A stretch of 64,000 nucleotides of DNA from Streptomyces sp. NRRL B-1140 (GCF_001280065.1 NZ_LGEA01000114.1:62001-126000), one strand, 5' to 3'. Counted from the first letter of the stretch, positions 1-8,810 are shown. The notes: a model not told the origin generated them from the letters alone. Numbers and translations are program-made.

Positions 1-1992
1 GCTGTGGTGGCCCGGGGCCGGGTGACCGGCGTCGACCCGGCGGCGGCGCTGGCCGTGCCCGGTGTCCTCGCCGTCCTCAGCCACGAGAACGCGCCGCGCC
101 TCGCGGAGCCGGACGATCCCACGCTCGCCGTGCTGCAGAACGCCCGGGTCCCGCACCGCGGTTGGTTCGTGGCGCTGGTGGTGGCCGAGACCCTGGAGGC
201 GGCCCGGGCCGGTGCCGCCGCCGTCCGTGTCACCTACGACGTCGAAGAGCACGACGTGGCCCTCAGCGTCTCGCACCCGGGTGTGTACGTGCCCGAGGAG
301 GCCAACGGCGGTCATCCGGCGGTGCGTGAACAGGGCGACCCCGACGGGGCGTTCGGTTCCGCGGCCGCGCGGGTGGACGTCGCCTACCGGGTACCGCCGC
401 TGCACAACCACCCGATGGAGCCGCACGCCAGCACCGCCCGGTGGGTGGACGGCCGGCTCACCGTGCACACCTCGAGCCAGGGAACCGGTGTCGTACGGGC
501 GACGCTCGCCGCGCTGTTCGGCCTTCCGCAAGAGCGGATCGTCGTCACCGCCGAGCACGTCGGCGGCGGCTTCGGCTCCAAGGGGACGCCCCGGCCCGAC
601 GTGGTGCTCGCCGCCATGGCGGCCCGCCACACCGGGCGTCCGGTGACGGTGTCGCTGCCGCGCCGCCACCTGCCCGCCGTCGTCGGGCACCGCGCCCCGA
701 CCCTGCACCGGCTGCGGCTCGGGGCCGACGCGGACGGCCGTCTCGGCTCCGTCGTGCACGAGGTCACCACGCACACCTCCCGCATCAAGGAGTTCGTGGA
801 GCAGGCGGCGGTGCCGGCGCGGGTGATGTACGCCGCGCCGCACACTCGCACGGTGCACCGGGTCGCGGCGCTGGACGTGCCGTCGCCGTCCTGGATGCGG
901 GCTCCGGGCGAGGCTCCCGGCATGTACGCGCTGGAGTCCGCCATGGACGAGCTCGCCGCCGAACTCGGCATGGATCCGATCGAGCTGCGCGTGCGCAACG
1001 AGCCGGACGTCGAGCCCGACAGCGGCAAGCCCTTCAGCAGCAGGAACCTGGTCGCGTGTCTGCGCGAGGGCGCCCGTCGCTTCGGCTGGGCCGGTCGCGA
1101 CCCCCGCCCTGGAACCCGCCGGGAAGGGCCCCTGCTGCTGGGGACGGGCGTGGCGGCGGCGACCTATCCCGTCCTGGTGGCCCCGTCCGCGGCGACGGCT
1201 CACGCGCGGCCCGACGGGACGTTCCTGGTGCGCATCAACGCCACCGACATAGGGACGGGCGCGCGGACCGTGCTCGCGCAGGTCGGCGCCGACGCGCTCG
1301 GGGTGCCGCTGGAGCGGGTCCGGATCGAGGTCGGCAGCACCGAACTCCCCCCGGCGTCGCTGGCCGGCGGCTCGTCCGGCACCGCCTCCTGGGGCTGGGC
1401 GGTGCACGAGGCGTGCGCCAGGCTGGCCCGGCGGCTCGCCGAGCACCCGGGGCCCCTGCCCGCACAGGGCCTCGACGTCCGTGCCGACACCAGGGGCGCG
1501 GCGGACGCCGAGAGCGACTTCGCCCGGCATGCCTTCGGGGCGCACTTCGCCGAGGTCGCCGTGGACACGGTCACCGGCGAGGTGCGGGTCGGCCGGCTGC
1601 TCGGGGTGTACGCGGCGGGCCGCATCCTCAACGCCCGCACGGCACGCTCCCAGTTCGTCGGCGGCATGACGATGGGCCTCGGCATGGCGCTGACCGAGGG
1701 CAGCACCATGGACGCCGCGTTCGGTGACTTCACCGAGTCGGACCTGGCGTCGTATCACGTGCCGGTGCACGCGGATGTCGCCGAGATCGAGGCGCACTGG
1801 CTCGACGAGGAGGACGCCCGGCTCAACCCCATGGGCAGCAAGGGGATCGGAGAAATCGGCATCGTCGGAACGGCCGCGGCGATCGGCAACGCGGTGCACC
1901 ACGCCACGGGCGTGCGCCTGCGTGAACTGCCGCTGACGCCGGACCGGGTGCTGACCGGGCTGCTCGATCGCCGGGTGCGCGGGACGGTGTGA
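1..1992 (+). CDS. Molybdopterin-dependent xanthine dehydrogenase/aldehyde oxidase large subunit, 5' end outside window
   Basis: This is the catalytic, molybdenum-cofactor-binding subunit of a xanthine dehydrogenase/aldehyde oxidase family hydroxylase, which oxidises aldehydes or N-heterocycles in the cytoplasm together with FAD and 2Fe-2S subunits. About 663 residues are visible. The frame is open to the first base and begins inside the N-terminal domain (a PGVLAVLSHENAP stretch), so the true start lies upstream. The cofactor-binding region shows GGGFGSKG, a Gly/Ser-rich GGSSGTASWGW segment and the C-terminal MGSKGIGEIG motif that carries the catalytic Glu of the family. The FAD and Fe-S subunits are probably just upstream, outside the window. 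The substrate cannot be told from sequence. A hairpin follows the stop. Confidence 0.93.
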   Translation, partial: AVVARGRVTGVDPAAALAVPGVLAVLSHENAPRLAEPDDPTLAVLQNARVPHRGWFVALVVAETLEAARAGAAAVRVTYDVEEHDVALSVSHPGVYVPEEANGGHPAVREQGDPDGAFGSAAARVDVAYRVPPLHNHPMEPHASTARWVDGRLTVHTSSQGTGVVRATLAALFGLPQERIVVTAEHVGGGFGSKGTPRPDVVLAAMAARHTGRPVTVSLPRRHLPAVVGHRAPTLHRLRLGADADGRLGSVVHEVTTHTSRIKEFVEQAAVPARVMYAAPHTRTVHRVAALDVPSPSWMRAPGEAPGMYALESAMDELAAELGMDPIELRVRNEPDVEPDSGKPFSSRNLVACLREGARRFGWAGRDPRPGTRREGPLLLGTGVAAATYPVLVAPSAATAHARPDGTFLVRINATDIGTGARTVLAQVGADALGVPLERVRIEVGSTELPPASLAGGSSGTASWGWAVHEACARLARRLAEHPGPLPAQGLDVRADTRGAADAESDFARHAFGAHFAEVAVDTVTGEVRVGRLLGVYAAGRILNARTARSQFVGGMTMGLGMALTEGSTMDAAFGDFTESDLASYHVPVHADVAEIEAHWLDEEDARLNPMGSKGIGEIGIVGTAAAIGNAVHHATGVRLRELPLTPDRVLTGLLDRRVRGTV

Positions 1993-2013
1993 CACAGCAC
2001 CGCACAGACGGCT

Positions 2014-2053
2014 GACCGGGTCGAGCGGCTGGTATCGGCCGTTCGACCCGGTC
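2014..2053. terminator. Hairpin between convergent genes
   Basis: A 15-bp inverted repeat (arms 2014-2028 and 2039-2053, one G-U pair, 10-nt loop) lies between the stop of the molybdopterin oxidoreductase and the stop of the convergent membrane protein. It has no U-tract, as is usual in Streptomyces, and could serve both strands. Confidence 0.6.
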
Positions 2054-2064
2054 ACGGATCCGTC

Positions 2065-3669
2065 TCAGTCGGCCGACTGGGCTCCTGCGGGGGCGGCGGT
2101 CCACTGCCGGGCGGCGATGGGCGCCAGGACCCCTAGCACCAACGCGACCAGGGCCAGCAGGGCCGCGCAGACGGCGACCGCGGCGGCCAGCCACGGCGGG
2201 GCGAGCGCGAGGTCGACGGCACGGGGCAGGGACGCCGAGGGGAAGGAGTTTCCGTACGCCTGGGCCCCGGCCAGCACGGTGGGCACCAGCACCGCCCCGG
2301 CCAGGACCAGCGCCACGGGGCGCAGGACCAGCAGCAGCGCCAGCACCGTGCACAGCACCGACAGGCCGAGGGCGAACGCGTGGAGCTGCAGAGACGTGTC
2401 GCCCCGCTGCAGTGGGAAGTGGACCACCGCGCACGCGACGAGGGCCAGGGCGGCGAGCCAGCCCGACCAGGACACGGCCCGGTCCAGCCGGTCCGTCGCG
2501 GACACGCCGTCCGGCGGTGCCTCGTCGAGGGTGCGGTGGTTCTCACGGCCCGTTCCCCGGTCTGCCGCACGGCGCCGGCCCGGCCGGCCGGGCGTTGCGG
2601 GCCCGCCCCTCTCCGCCACGGGGGCAGAAGTCTCCTCGGGGCGTGGGCCTTCGCGGTCCAGTCGTTCCAGGCCGAGGCGGTCGATGAGCTCGACCAGCTC
2701 ACCGACGGACCGGCCGGTGGCGGCCGCGCGCAGGGCCTCCTCGCGGACGTGGGGCGCCTGCGGCTCCTTGTGCAGCAGGGTCACGAGCCGGGTCACCTCC
2801 TCCACCGGACGGTGGGCGGCAGCGGCGCGGATCGCCTCGTCCGCGCATTCGGCGTCGCGCGGAGGCTTCGTCAGCAGGGCGATCATCCGGGAGACGTCCT
2901 CGACGGACCGGCGCACCCCGGCGGTGCGCAGCGCGTCCACCCTCGCCCGGGTGTGGTCGGGCGACTCCTCCAGCGAGACGATGAGGTCGACGACCTCCTC
3001 CAGCGGCCGGTCGGCCACGGCGGCGTGCACCAGGTCGCTGACGGCGTCGCCGTAGGGTGCGCCGGAGGCCGGACCGGTGCCGGGCCGGAGCTCCACCGGA
3101 TTGTCGTCGAGCGACCGGATGACGAGCGGCCGCGCACCCGCCCGGTCGGCGACGTCCGGACCGGGCCCGGCCGGCGGTGCGGTCTCGTCCCCGCCGTGCG
3201 CGGCGGGGACGAGAATCCCGCCCGGGTCCGCGGCAGCGGACGGGGCGGGCCCGTGAGCGGCTTCCGTCCCGTCCGGCGCGGGAGTCGAAGGCATCGCTTC
3301 GGCGGGATCCAGCCAGTCCTCGACCGGAGGAGGCGGCTGCGCCTCGGCCCGGTCCGGGGCATGGGCGGCGGACGTGTCCGTCTCGTCCGGGTCGTACGCG
3401 ACTGGCCGGGCAGGGGTCCGGTCCGTCCGCTCCGGTTCGAAGACGGGCGGCTGCGTCGGTGTGTCCGCCGCGGGAGGGGGGCCGGGGGCGGCGGGCTCGG
3501 CGGCCACCGGGTCGGCCGGGTGGGAGCCGGCCACGGGCTGCGCGCTCGTCTGCGCCACCTGGTGCGTGCCGGTGACGGTGGTCGTCTCGGCGGACGGCTG
3601 GGTGGACGCGTTCGGCTCGTGGAGTATGGCAGGTTCGTTCGAGCGGGGGGATGAAGAGCAGGTGGTCAT
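2065..3669 (-). CDS. Membrane protein with Pro/Ala-rich N-terminus and tandem helical repeats (unknown function)
   Basis: I do not recognise a named family. The 534-residue protein has three parts. Residues 1 to about 210 are low-complexity, rich in Pro, Ala, Asp and Thr, and probably disordered. Residues about 215-335 contain four tandem repeats of roughly 36 residues following the pattern R-[PS]-[LV]-E-[ED]-V-x-x-[LM]-I-x-L-L, each followed by an Ala/Arg-rich helix. The last 140 residues hold about four hydrophobic segments. The topology suggests a cytoplasmic repeat domain anchored to the membrane. I chose ATG 3669 because GGAGG lies 5 nt upstream; a GTG two codons earlier (3675) is also possible. 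Confidence 0.8.
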   Translation of the reverse strand: MTTCSSSPRSNEPAILHEPNASTQPSAETTTVTGTHQVAQTSAQPVAGSHPADPVAAEPAAPGPPPAADTPTQPPVFEPERTDRTPARPVAYDPDETDTSAAHAPDRAEAQPPPPVEDWLDPAEAMPSTPAPDGTEAAHGPAPSAAADPGGILVPAAHGGDETAPPAGPGPDVADRAGARPLVIRSLDDNPVELRPGTGPASGAPYGDAVSDLVHAAVADRPLEEVVDLIVSLEESPDHTRARVDALRTAGVRRSVEDVSRMIALLTKPPRDAECADEAIRAAAAHRPVEEVTRLVTLLHKEPQAPHVREEALRAAATGRSVGELVELIDRLGLERLDREGPRPEETSAPVAERGGPATPGRPGRRRAADRGTGRENHRTLDEAPPDGVSATDRLDRAVSWSGWLAALALVACAVVHFPLQRGDTSLQLHAFALGLSVLCTVLALLLVLRPVALVLAGAVLVPTVLAGAQAYGNSFPSASLPRAVDLALAPPWLAAAVAVCAALLALVALVLGVLAPIAARQWTAAPAGAQSAD

Positions 3670-3916
3670 ACTCACCTCCGTGGGAAGAGTGCGGCCGCTC
3701 CTGCGCCCCCCGTCGTGTGACGAGCGACGTTACGGTGACCATTACTAGGCGTCCCCGTCACCCCGTGCCACTCGGATGAGCCACCGGGATGACCATGCGC
3801 ACGGGAAAATCCGCCGACGCGCCGACATGTCGGGCCCCGGCCGCAATACGACCGCCGGAAAAGGGAATCCAGCTAAGGACACCTCGTGTCGTGGCATGCC
3901 AGGAGGAGGGCGCCCC

Positions 3917-4240
3917 GTGGACACGACCACACAAGTGATCATTCTGGCCGCGGTCCTCGCGGCCGTCGTCCTCGTTCTCGCCGTCGCCGTCCTCGTACGG
4001 CTGGTCCGCACACGGCGCGATCTGCGGCGGGCGGGACTGCCCACGGGCCCGCGCTGGGTCTTCTGGGGCGCGGTGCTGTATCTCGTGCTGCCCACCGATC
4101 TGGTGCCCGACCCGGTGTACCTGGACGACATCGGGGTCCTGCTGCTCGCTCTGCGCACTGTCCGCGGCTCCCTCGGCGGACGGGAGCGCAGTTCGGCACA
4201 CCGGCCGGACCGGCAACTGGCCGATGACTACGGAAAGTAA
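3917..4240 (+). CDS. DUF1232 (YkvA-like) small membrane protein
   Basis: This 107-residue protein has one strong N-terminal membrane segment (about residues 5-25) followed by the DUF1232 core with YLVLPTDLVPD and YLDDIG, the family hallmark. The function of DUF1232 is unknown; members are small membrane-associated proteins. The GTG start at 3917 follows AGGAGGAGG by about 7 nt, which is much better than the longer in-frame start at 3776. It sits between a divergently transcribed membrane protein and the graspetide genes, with no sign that it belongs to either. Confidence 0.8.
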   Translation: MDTTTQVIILAAVLAAVVLVLAVAVLVRLVRTRRDLRRAGLPTGPRWVFWGAVLYLVLPTDLVPDPVYLDDIGVLLLALRTVRGSLGGRERSSAHRPDRQLADDYGK

Positions 4241-4359
4241 GGAAACCAACCACCCGTTCGATTCGTATAAGTCTCTGGAAGCCGCATCAGGCCGGTGGAC
4301 GGGGCGGACTCGCCCCTGTGTCACCGCCTGCCCGGCGCAGTACCGACGAGGGAGAGACG

Positions 4360-4551
4360 ATGCAACCGTTCGCGCTCAACTACGCGCGCCCGGCAGTGGA
4401 GTTGGAAGCTGCCATTCCGTACGTGTACGACGCCGGACTGCAGTTGAACGTGCTCCGCGACGGCCGGGTCGCGGCCTGTGACTTCGCCCTGTTGAGAGAG
4501 TTCGGCACCACGACGTCCACCGCCGGCTCCAAGACGCACTTCGACGACTGA
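4360..4551 (+). CDS. tgmA: Graspetide (ATP-grasp-modified RiPP) precursor peptide
   Basis: This 63-residue peptide matches the putative ATP-grasp target RiPP family. It has a leader with the conserved PFALNYARP motif near the N-terminus, a YVYDAGLQLNVL middle section and a short C-terminal core rich in Thr and Ser ending in two Asp residues (TTTSTAGSKTHFDD). In graspetides, ATP-grasp ligases join Ser/Thr or Lys side chains to Asp/Glu carboxylates to form macrolactones or macrolactams, so the Thr/Ser cluster and terminal Asp pair are the likely bridge partners. ATG 4360 follows GAGGGAGAG. The maturase gene starts 16 nt after its stop, so they are probably cotranscribed. The symbol follows the TgmA/TgmB naming of this family. 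Confidence 0.88.
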   Translation: MQPFALNYARPAVELEAAIPYVYDAGLQLNVLRDGRVAACDFALLREFGTTTSTAGSKTHFDD

Positions 4552-4567
4552 CCACGGGCCGCCGACG

Positions 4568-5551
4568 ATGACCGTACTGATCCTCACCTGTGAGGAGGAC
4601 GTCACCGCGGACATGGTGGTCGTGCACCTGAACGCGACGGGGGTGCCGGTGGTCCGGGTCGATCCCGCGGACCTGACCGGTGGTGTCTCGCTCTCGGGGG
4701 AGTACGTGCACGGCCGGTTCCGCGGCCATCTGTCCGCCGGGGGGCGGCTGGTGAGCATCGGGGGGCTCCGGTCCGTATGGGTGCGCCGGCCCGGCGTCCC
4801 GGCCGCGCGGGCGGCCCAGCCGTCCGCCTGGCTGACCGAGGAGGCCACCCAGGCGCTCTACGGCATGCTGCGGGGCTCGGACGCGCGCTGGATGAACCAT
4901 CCGGACGCGGCCCGCCGGGCCCGCCACAAGCCGTGGCAGCTGCGGCTCGCCCAGAGATGCGGCCTGCCCGTGCCCGCGACACTGATCACCACGTTCCCGC
5001 GTGCCGCCCGCGAGTTCGCCGAGCGCTACCCGGAACTGGTGGTCAAGCCGGTGTCGGGCGCGCATCCACAGGACCCGCCACGGGCGGTGCCGACCAGCCG
5101 GGTCGCACCGGACACGGACTTCTCCGCCGTGGCGTTCGGGCCGACGCTGCTGCAGCGGCGGATCACCAAGCGGGCCGATATCCGGCTCACCGTCGTGGGC
5201 GAGCGGATGCTGGCCGCGCGCAAGGCGACCGCCGAGGACGCGGACCCGGACGACGTCGACGTACGGTTCGCGGCTCCGGGCTCGCCGTGGCTGCCCGCCG
5301 AGGTGCCGCCCCGCATCGCGCCGGGCGTCCTCGCGTATCTGAGCGAGGCCGAACTGGCTTACGGCGCCTTCGACTTCGCGGAGGACGCCGACGGGACCTG
5401 GTGGTTCCTGGAGTGCAACCAGTCCGGGCAGTTCGGGTTCGTCGAGGTGGAGACGGGTCAGCCGATCGCCCGCACCATCGCCGAGTGGCTGGCCCGGCCC
5501 GTCCCGGTCCAGCCGTCCCACGTCAACGGCCGGCACACGAAGGTCCGTTGA
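4568..5551 (+). CDS. tgmB: ATP-grasp graspetide maturase
   Basis: This 327-residue ATP-grasp ligase of the SAV_5884 type is expected to activate Asp/Glu side chains of the upstream precursor by phosphorylation and join them to Ser/Thr/Lys side chains. Visible ATP-grasp elements are VVKPVSG (nucleotide-binding Lys), LLQRRITKRADIRLTVVG in the central domain, and the C-terminal YGAFDFAEDADG followed by FLECNQSGQFG with the metal-binding Glu and Asn. The N-terminal domain (residues 1 to about 110) is the substrate-side domain. The companion methyltransferase that often accompanies these pairs is not present next to it. No transporter or protease is linked either, so export would rely on unlinked genes. 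Confidence 0.9.
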   Translation: MTVLILTCEEDVTADMVVVHLNATGVPVVRVDPADLTGGVSLSGEYVHGRFRGHLSAGGRLVSIGGLRSVWVRRPGVPAARAAQPSAWLTEEATQALYGMLRGSDARWMNHPDAARRARHKPWQLRLAQRCGLPVPATLITTFPRAAREFAERYPELVVKPVSGAHPQDPPRAVPTSRVAPDTDFSAVAFGPTLLQRRITKRADIRLTVVGERMLAARKATAEDADPDDVDVRFAAPGSPWLPAEVPPRIAPGVLAYLSEAELAYGAFDFAEDADGTWWFLECNQSGQFGFVEVETGQPIARTIAEWLARPVPVQPSHVNGRHTKVR

Positions 5552-5594
5552 GTGCCGGGCCCGGCAGCGGAATGGGACCGGGCAGCCGTTCGGT

Positions 5595-5798
5595 TCACTG
5601 AGGGCGCGGGCCGGGAAGCATGCCCGCGCGCTGCCAGCCCGCGCCCGGGGAGTGCGGGCGGTCGTAGCCGAGGGACTGTGAGGGCCGCATGACCAGCTCC
5701 AGTTCCCTGCTCACACGTTCGGCCTCGCGGCGCACCTGTGCGGGTACGTCACCGCGCTCCGCGATGAGTCGGTCGTAGATGGGGGAATCCTGGAACAC
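5595..5798 (-). CDS. Small conserved hypothetical protein
   Basis: This 67-residue soluble protein has a charged, probably helical N-terminal half (DSPIYDRLIAERGDVPAQVRR) and a Gly/Pro-rich tail. It looks like a short hypothetical common in Streptomyces; I know of no function. GTG 5798 is the only reasonable start, with AGAAAGG about 13 nt upstream, which is long for a ribosome binding site. The 240 bases upstream (5799-6037) contain a terminator hairpin for the next minus-strand gene and nothing else I can identify. Confidence 0.6.
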   Translation of the reverse strand: MFQDSPIYDRLIAERGDVPAQVRREAERVSRELELVMRPSQSLGYDRPHSPGAGWQRAGMLPGPRPQ

Positions 5799-5970
5799 CC
5801 GTCAACGCGCCTTTCTGCTCGTCGGCCCCGTGCGGGGGCGAGACTGCGAGTGTAGGCGGCACGGTGTCCCGGAGTGTGAATTCCTTGGGATGACTTGACG
5901 CAGACCGGACATCCGTGACAGGCGAAGTCGGGTTGTTCACGCTCCCGTCGTGGAACCCGGGCGGACGAAC

Positions 5971-6002
5971 GCCTCGGCGGCCCCTTCCCAGGCCGCCGAG
6001 GC
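5971..6002 (-). terminator. Hairpin terminator of the DUF5133 gene
   Basis: A perfect 12-bp stem (arms 5971-5982 and 5991-6002, loop CCTTCCCA) lies 35 bp beyond the stop of the minus-strand DUF5133 gene. Confidence 0.6.
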
Positions 6003-6037
6003 GTGTACCCGGTCCGTGCCGGGTCTTTCGTCGAACG

Positions 6038-6289
6038 TCAGCCGACCAGCGTCAGGCCGTTCTCCCCGTCCGCGTCCGCGGCGTCCGGCCGCCGCTCGGT
6101 GAGCAGCAGCACATCCGCCTTGGCAATGGCGTCACTGATGTCGGACGTCCCCATCATCACGCACAGCGTGTAGCTGACGTCCTCCAGTTCGCGTGCCGCC
6201 GTCGGCACGTGCCTCTCCGACTGAGCGATCCTCAGCGACGCGTACCGCGTCAGCAACTCCCTGACGATCTTCCGGTCCGGTACAAGCAC
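6038..6289 (-). CDS. DUF5133 family small protein
   Basis: This 83-residue protein matches DUF5133, a family of short, mostly helical Streptomyces proteins of unknown function. The typical beginning VLVPDRKIVRELLTRY and the conserved ELEDVSYTLCVMMGT core are both present. I chose GTG 6289, which gives the usual family N-terminus and has GAGAGGGG about 7 nt upstream, over a longer frame beginning at 6346. The upstream region contains a possible sigma-B-like promoter. Confidence 0.82.
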   Translation of the reverse strand: MLVPDRKIVRELLTRYASLRIAQSERHVPTAARELEDVSYTLCVMMGTSDISDAIAKADVLLLTERRPDAADADGENGLTLVG

Positions 6290-6319
6290 GTAGCGCCCCT
6301 CTCTGTGTTTTCGCTGCGT

Positions 6320-6344
6320 ATGCCCGAACCACGCGTAAACATTC
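6320..6344 (-). promoter_or_regulatory. Possible sigma-B-like promoter of the DUF5133 gene
   Basis: On the minus strand GAAT (6344-6341) and GGGCAT (6325-6320) are separated by 15 nt, close to the Streptomyces sigma-B pattern GNNT-N14-16-GGGTAC/T. It ends about 30 nt before the start codon. It is a weak match judged by eye. Confidence 0.25.
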
Positions 6345-6648
6345 ACACGATTTTCTCACCTGAGGTGGATTTGACGAGAACTGATCGGTTGCGACCGGTC
6401 TTGGACGACTCGGCCGTCGAGCAGAGCCGCGACGCCCGCCTGCCCGCACCGACGACCGGATTTCGTCACTGCGGCGGCATTCGGCCAACACTCCACCGCC
6501 TTGCGCCTTTCGGACAACCAAGCAACCGGCCTGTTCCTCTCACAGCGCGGGCGAAGCGAACGCCTCCCATGAGGCGGCACCGGCCCGGACCTCGCGGACG
6601 CGCCATGCCGCCTGCTTCCTTCTCACACCACCCGAGGACGAGGGAACC

Positions 6649-8403
6649 ATGACCACAAGACGCACCGCTCGGCTGCGGCGCACGCTGCTCGCGGGCACCA
6701 CGGCCGTTGCCGTGACAGCCGTCACGGCCGGCATCGTGGCCGCGGCGCAGGAGCCCGCGAAGGCCGCGAAGGGCCCCGAGCTGAGCCTCGTCGCGGCGAC
6801 CACTTCGGTGACGCTCACCTCCTGGAAGGAGGAGCCGGGCGTGTACTTGGACCTCGGCACCTACCTCATCGCCGAGGGGACGCCGCTGGAGCTCAAGGTG
6901 ACCCGGAAGTCCTACAAGGACCCGGTGGCGGTCACCCAGACCGTGTACGAGGGCGGCAAGGCCAAGGCCAAGAAGCTCCCCAAGGGCACGGTGAAGGACT
7001 TCTCCGGGCTGCCCGGCTTCACGGAGATCACCCTCACCGACAAGGCCGGCAAGCAGGTCCTCTCGCGCAGCGAGAGCTTCTGCCCGAACAACGCCAGCGG
7101 CCGGGTGCGGCCCGACGCCCCCTCCACCTCGAAGTATCCGGAGAGCTGCCCCACCAACCCCTTCACCCTCGGGTCCGTGTGGGGCGTCGAGAAGGGCTGG
7201 GCGGCCAACACCTACGCGGGCTCCTACGGCGAGCCGGCTCAGCTGCCGGCCGGTGCCTACACGGCCAGGATCGGTGTCGCCAAGAAGTATCGCGACCTGT
7301 TCGGCATCGCCGACAAGCCGGCCACGGTCAAGGTGACCGTGGAGGAGCGAAGCGAAGAGGACGGAGAGGGCTCCACCGGAGTGACGCCCCGCTCCGCGAA
7401 GGCCGGCCGGCACGCCGGGCACGGTGCCGGTCACCAGGCGCCGTCCGCGCACACCGGTCACGGGCCGGGGCATGCCCCGAGCCGTGCCGAGGCCGCCGCG
7501 CCGGTGACGAGCGGTGCGGGGCCCTCGTACAACGTGGGCCACGGCCCGCTGAAGGCCGCACCGCCGGCTCTGCCGTGGGCGCTGAAGAAGAAGCAGTCCG
7601 CACTGTCTCAGCAGGCCAGGGACGTCAGCGGCCAGACCGACGGCTCGCGTCAGGCGCCCGCTCTCAAGCCGCAGTCGAAGCGGCCCGCCGGCAAGCCCTC
7701 CGTCCCGGACGTCCCCAAGCCGGACCTGCGCTCGCTGCCGGCCTACGGCATCACCATCAGCGACGGCGAAAGGGACGTCCCGGGCAAGGACTACCTGGCG
7801 TTCAGCGCCAACGTCTGGAACGCCGGCCCGGCGCAGCTCGTGGTGGACGGGTTCCGCTCGCCCGGCAAGGCCAAGATGGACGCCTTCCAGTACTTCTACG
7901 ACGCGAAGGGCAAGCAGGTCGGCTACACCCCGACCGGCACCATGGAGTGGGACCCGCGTCCGGGACACGTGCACTGGCACTTCACCGACTTCGCCAGCTA
8001 CCGGCTGCTGAAGGCCGACAAGAAGGAGGCCGTGCGCAGCGGCAAGGAGGCGTTCTGCCTGGCCAACACCGACGCGATCGACTACACGGTGAAGAACGCC
8101 AACTGGCACCCGTACAACACCGACCTGGCCACCGCCTGCGGTGAGGAGAACTCGATCTCCGTCCGCGAGGTGCTGGACGTCGGCTCCGGTGACACGTACA
8201 CCCAGGACCTGCCGGGCCAGTCGTTCGACATCACCGACGTGCCCAACGGCACCTACTACATCCAGGTGCTGGCCAACCCCGAGAAGCGGCTGAAGGAAAC
8301 CGACCTCGGCAACAACAGCGCCCTGCGGAAGGTCGTGCTCGGCGGCAAGCCGGGCAACCGGACGGTCACCGTACCGGCGCACGACCTGGTGAACGCCAAC
8401 TGA
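6649..8403 (+). CDS. Secreted lysyl-oxidase-family protein with His-rich linker
   Basis: This 584-residue exported protein is related to lysyl oxidases, copper/quinone enzymes that oxidise primary amines such as lysine side chains. A Sec-type signal peptide occupies residues 1 to about 35 (RTARLRR, then a hydrophobic stretch). Residues about 35-240 form a beta-rich N-terminal domain. A linker at about 245-305 is rich in His, Gly and Ala with many HxGH-type pairs. The C-terminal lysyl oxidase domain (about 360-580) carries HVHWHF with His440, His442 and His444, matching the family's copper-binding HxHxH. It is followed by an isolated strong terminator, so it is probably monocistronic. Whether it is an active amine oxidase depends on the quinone Tyr/Lys pair, which I cannot assign. 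Confidence 0.88.
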   Translation: MTTRRTARLRRTLLAGTTAVAVTAVTAGIVAAAQEPAKAAKGPELSLVAATTSVTLTSWKEEPGVYLDLGTYLIAEGTPLELKVTRKSYKDPVAVTQTVYEGGKAKAKKLPKGTVKDFSGLPGFTEITLTDKAGKQVLSRSESFCPNNASGRVRPDAPSTSKYPESCPTNPFTLGSVWGVEKGWAANTYAGSYGEPAQLPAGAYTARIGVAKKYRDLFGIADKPATVKVTVEERSEEDGEGSTGVTPRSAKAGRHAGHGAGHQAPSAHTGHGPGHAPSRAEAAAPVTSGAGPSYNVGHGPLKAAPPALPWALKKKQSALSQQARDVSGQTDGSRQAPALKPQSKRPAGKPSVPDVPKPDLRSLPAYGITISDGERDVPGKDYLAFSANVWNAGPAQLVVDGFRSPGKAKMDAFQYFYDAKGKQVGYTPTGTMEWDPRPGHVHWHFTDFASYRLLKADKKEAVRSGKEAFCLANTDAIDYTVKNANWHPYNTDLATACGEENSISVREVLDVGSGDTYTQDLPGQSFDITDVPNGTYYIQVLANPEKRLKETDLGNNSALRKVVLGGKPGNRTVTVPAHDLVNAN

Positions 8404-8416
8404 ACCCGCCTCCCGA

Positions 8417-8467
8417 CCGGAAGGCTGAGCCCCCGCCCTTGTCCCGGGCGGGGGCTCGGCCTTCCGG
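8417..8467 (+). terminator. Strong hairpin terminator after the lysyl-oxidase gene
   Basis: A 22-bp stem with a single G-U pair (arms 8417-8438 and 8446-8467, loop TTGTCCC) starts 14 bp after the stop codon. The broken regulator frame on the other strand runs straight through it. Confidence 0.8.
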
Positions 8468-8469
8468 CT

Positions 8470-8810
8470 CCAAGCGGACGCAGCAGTGACCGGGACCGGG
8501 CGCAAGGCGTGCCTGGAGGCCGCTTTCGGCCAGCCCGTCCAGCAGGCCCCGGAGCAGGTGGGGGTTCATGCCGCACACCGTCCGGGTGTGCTCGCGGGCG
8601 AGGGCGTGGAAGGGGCAGTTGCCCAGGACGACGGCATCACCGTCGGAGCGGGGCTCGAAGCCGTTGTCCTCCAGTACGGCGATCACATCTGAGCGGCCCG
8701 GCCCGGCGAGTCGCGCGCCCAGCGCGTGGGCCTTCCGGTGCAGAACCGGACGGACCGGTTCACCTGTGGATTCGGACTCCTCCAGCGCCTGGGCCAGGAG
8801 CCGTCCGGTT
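8470..8810 (-). pseudogene. C-terminal fragment of an ArsR/HTH-type transcriptional regulator
   Basis: The minus-strand frame encodes the C-terminal effector part of a helix-turn-helix regulator common in Streptomyces. It shows HALGARLAGPGRSDVIAVL, EDNGFEP, VVLGNCPFHALAREHT and VCGMN, a Cys-containing motif typical of the family. No DNA-binding N-terminal half is present: upstream, the frame runs into the antisense of the DoxX-like fragment. No stop appears where the family normally ends; the frame continues into the lysyl-oxidase terminator. Both ends therefore appear lost, and I call it a pseudogene. It abuts the remnant on the other strand at about 8803-8812. Confidence 0.65.

Noticed and set aside
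6466..8505. 679-codon antisense frame over the lysyl-oxidase gene
   Set aside because: Low-complexity composition and no motif; the plus strand has a signal peptide and the copper HxHxH motif.
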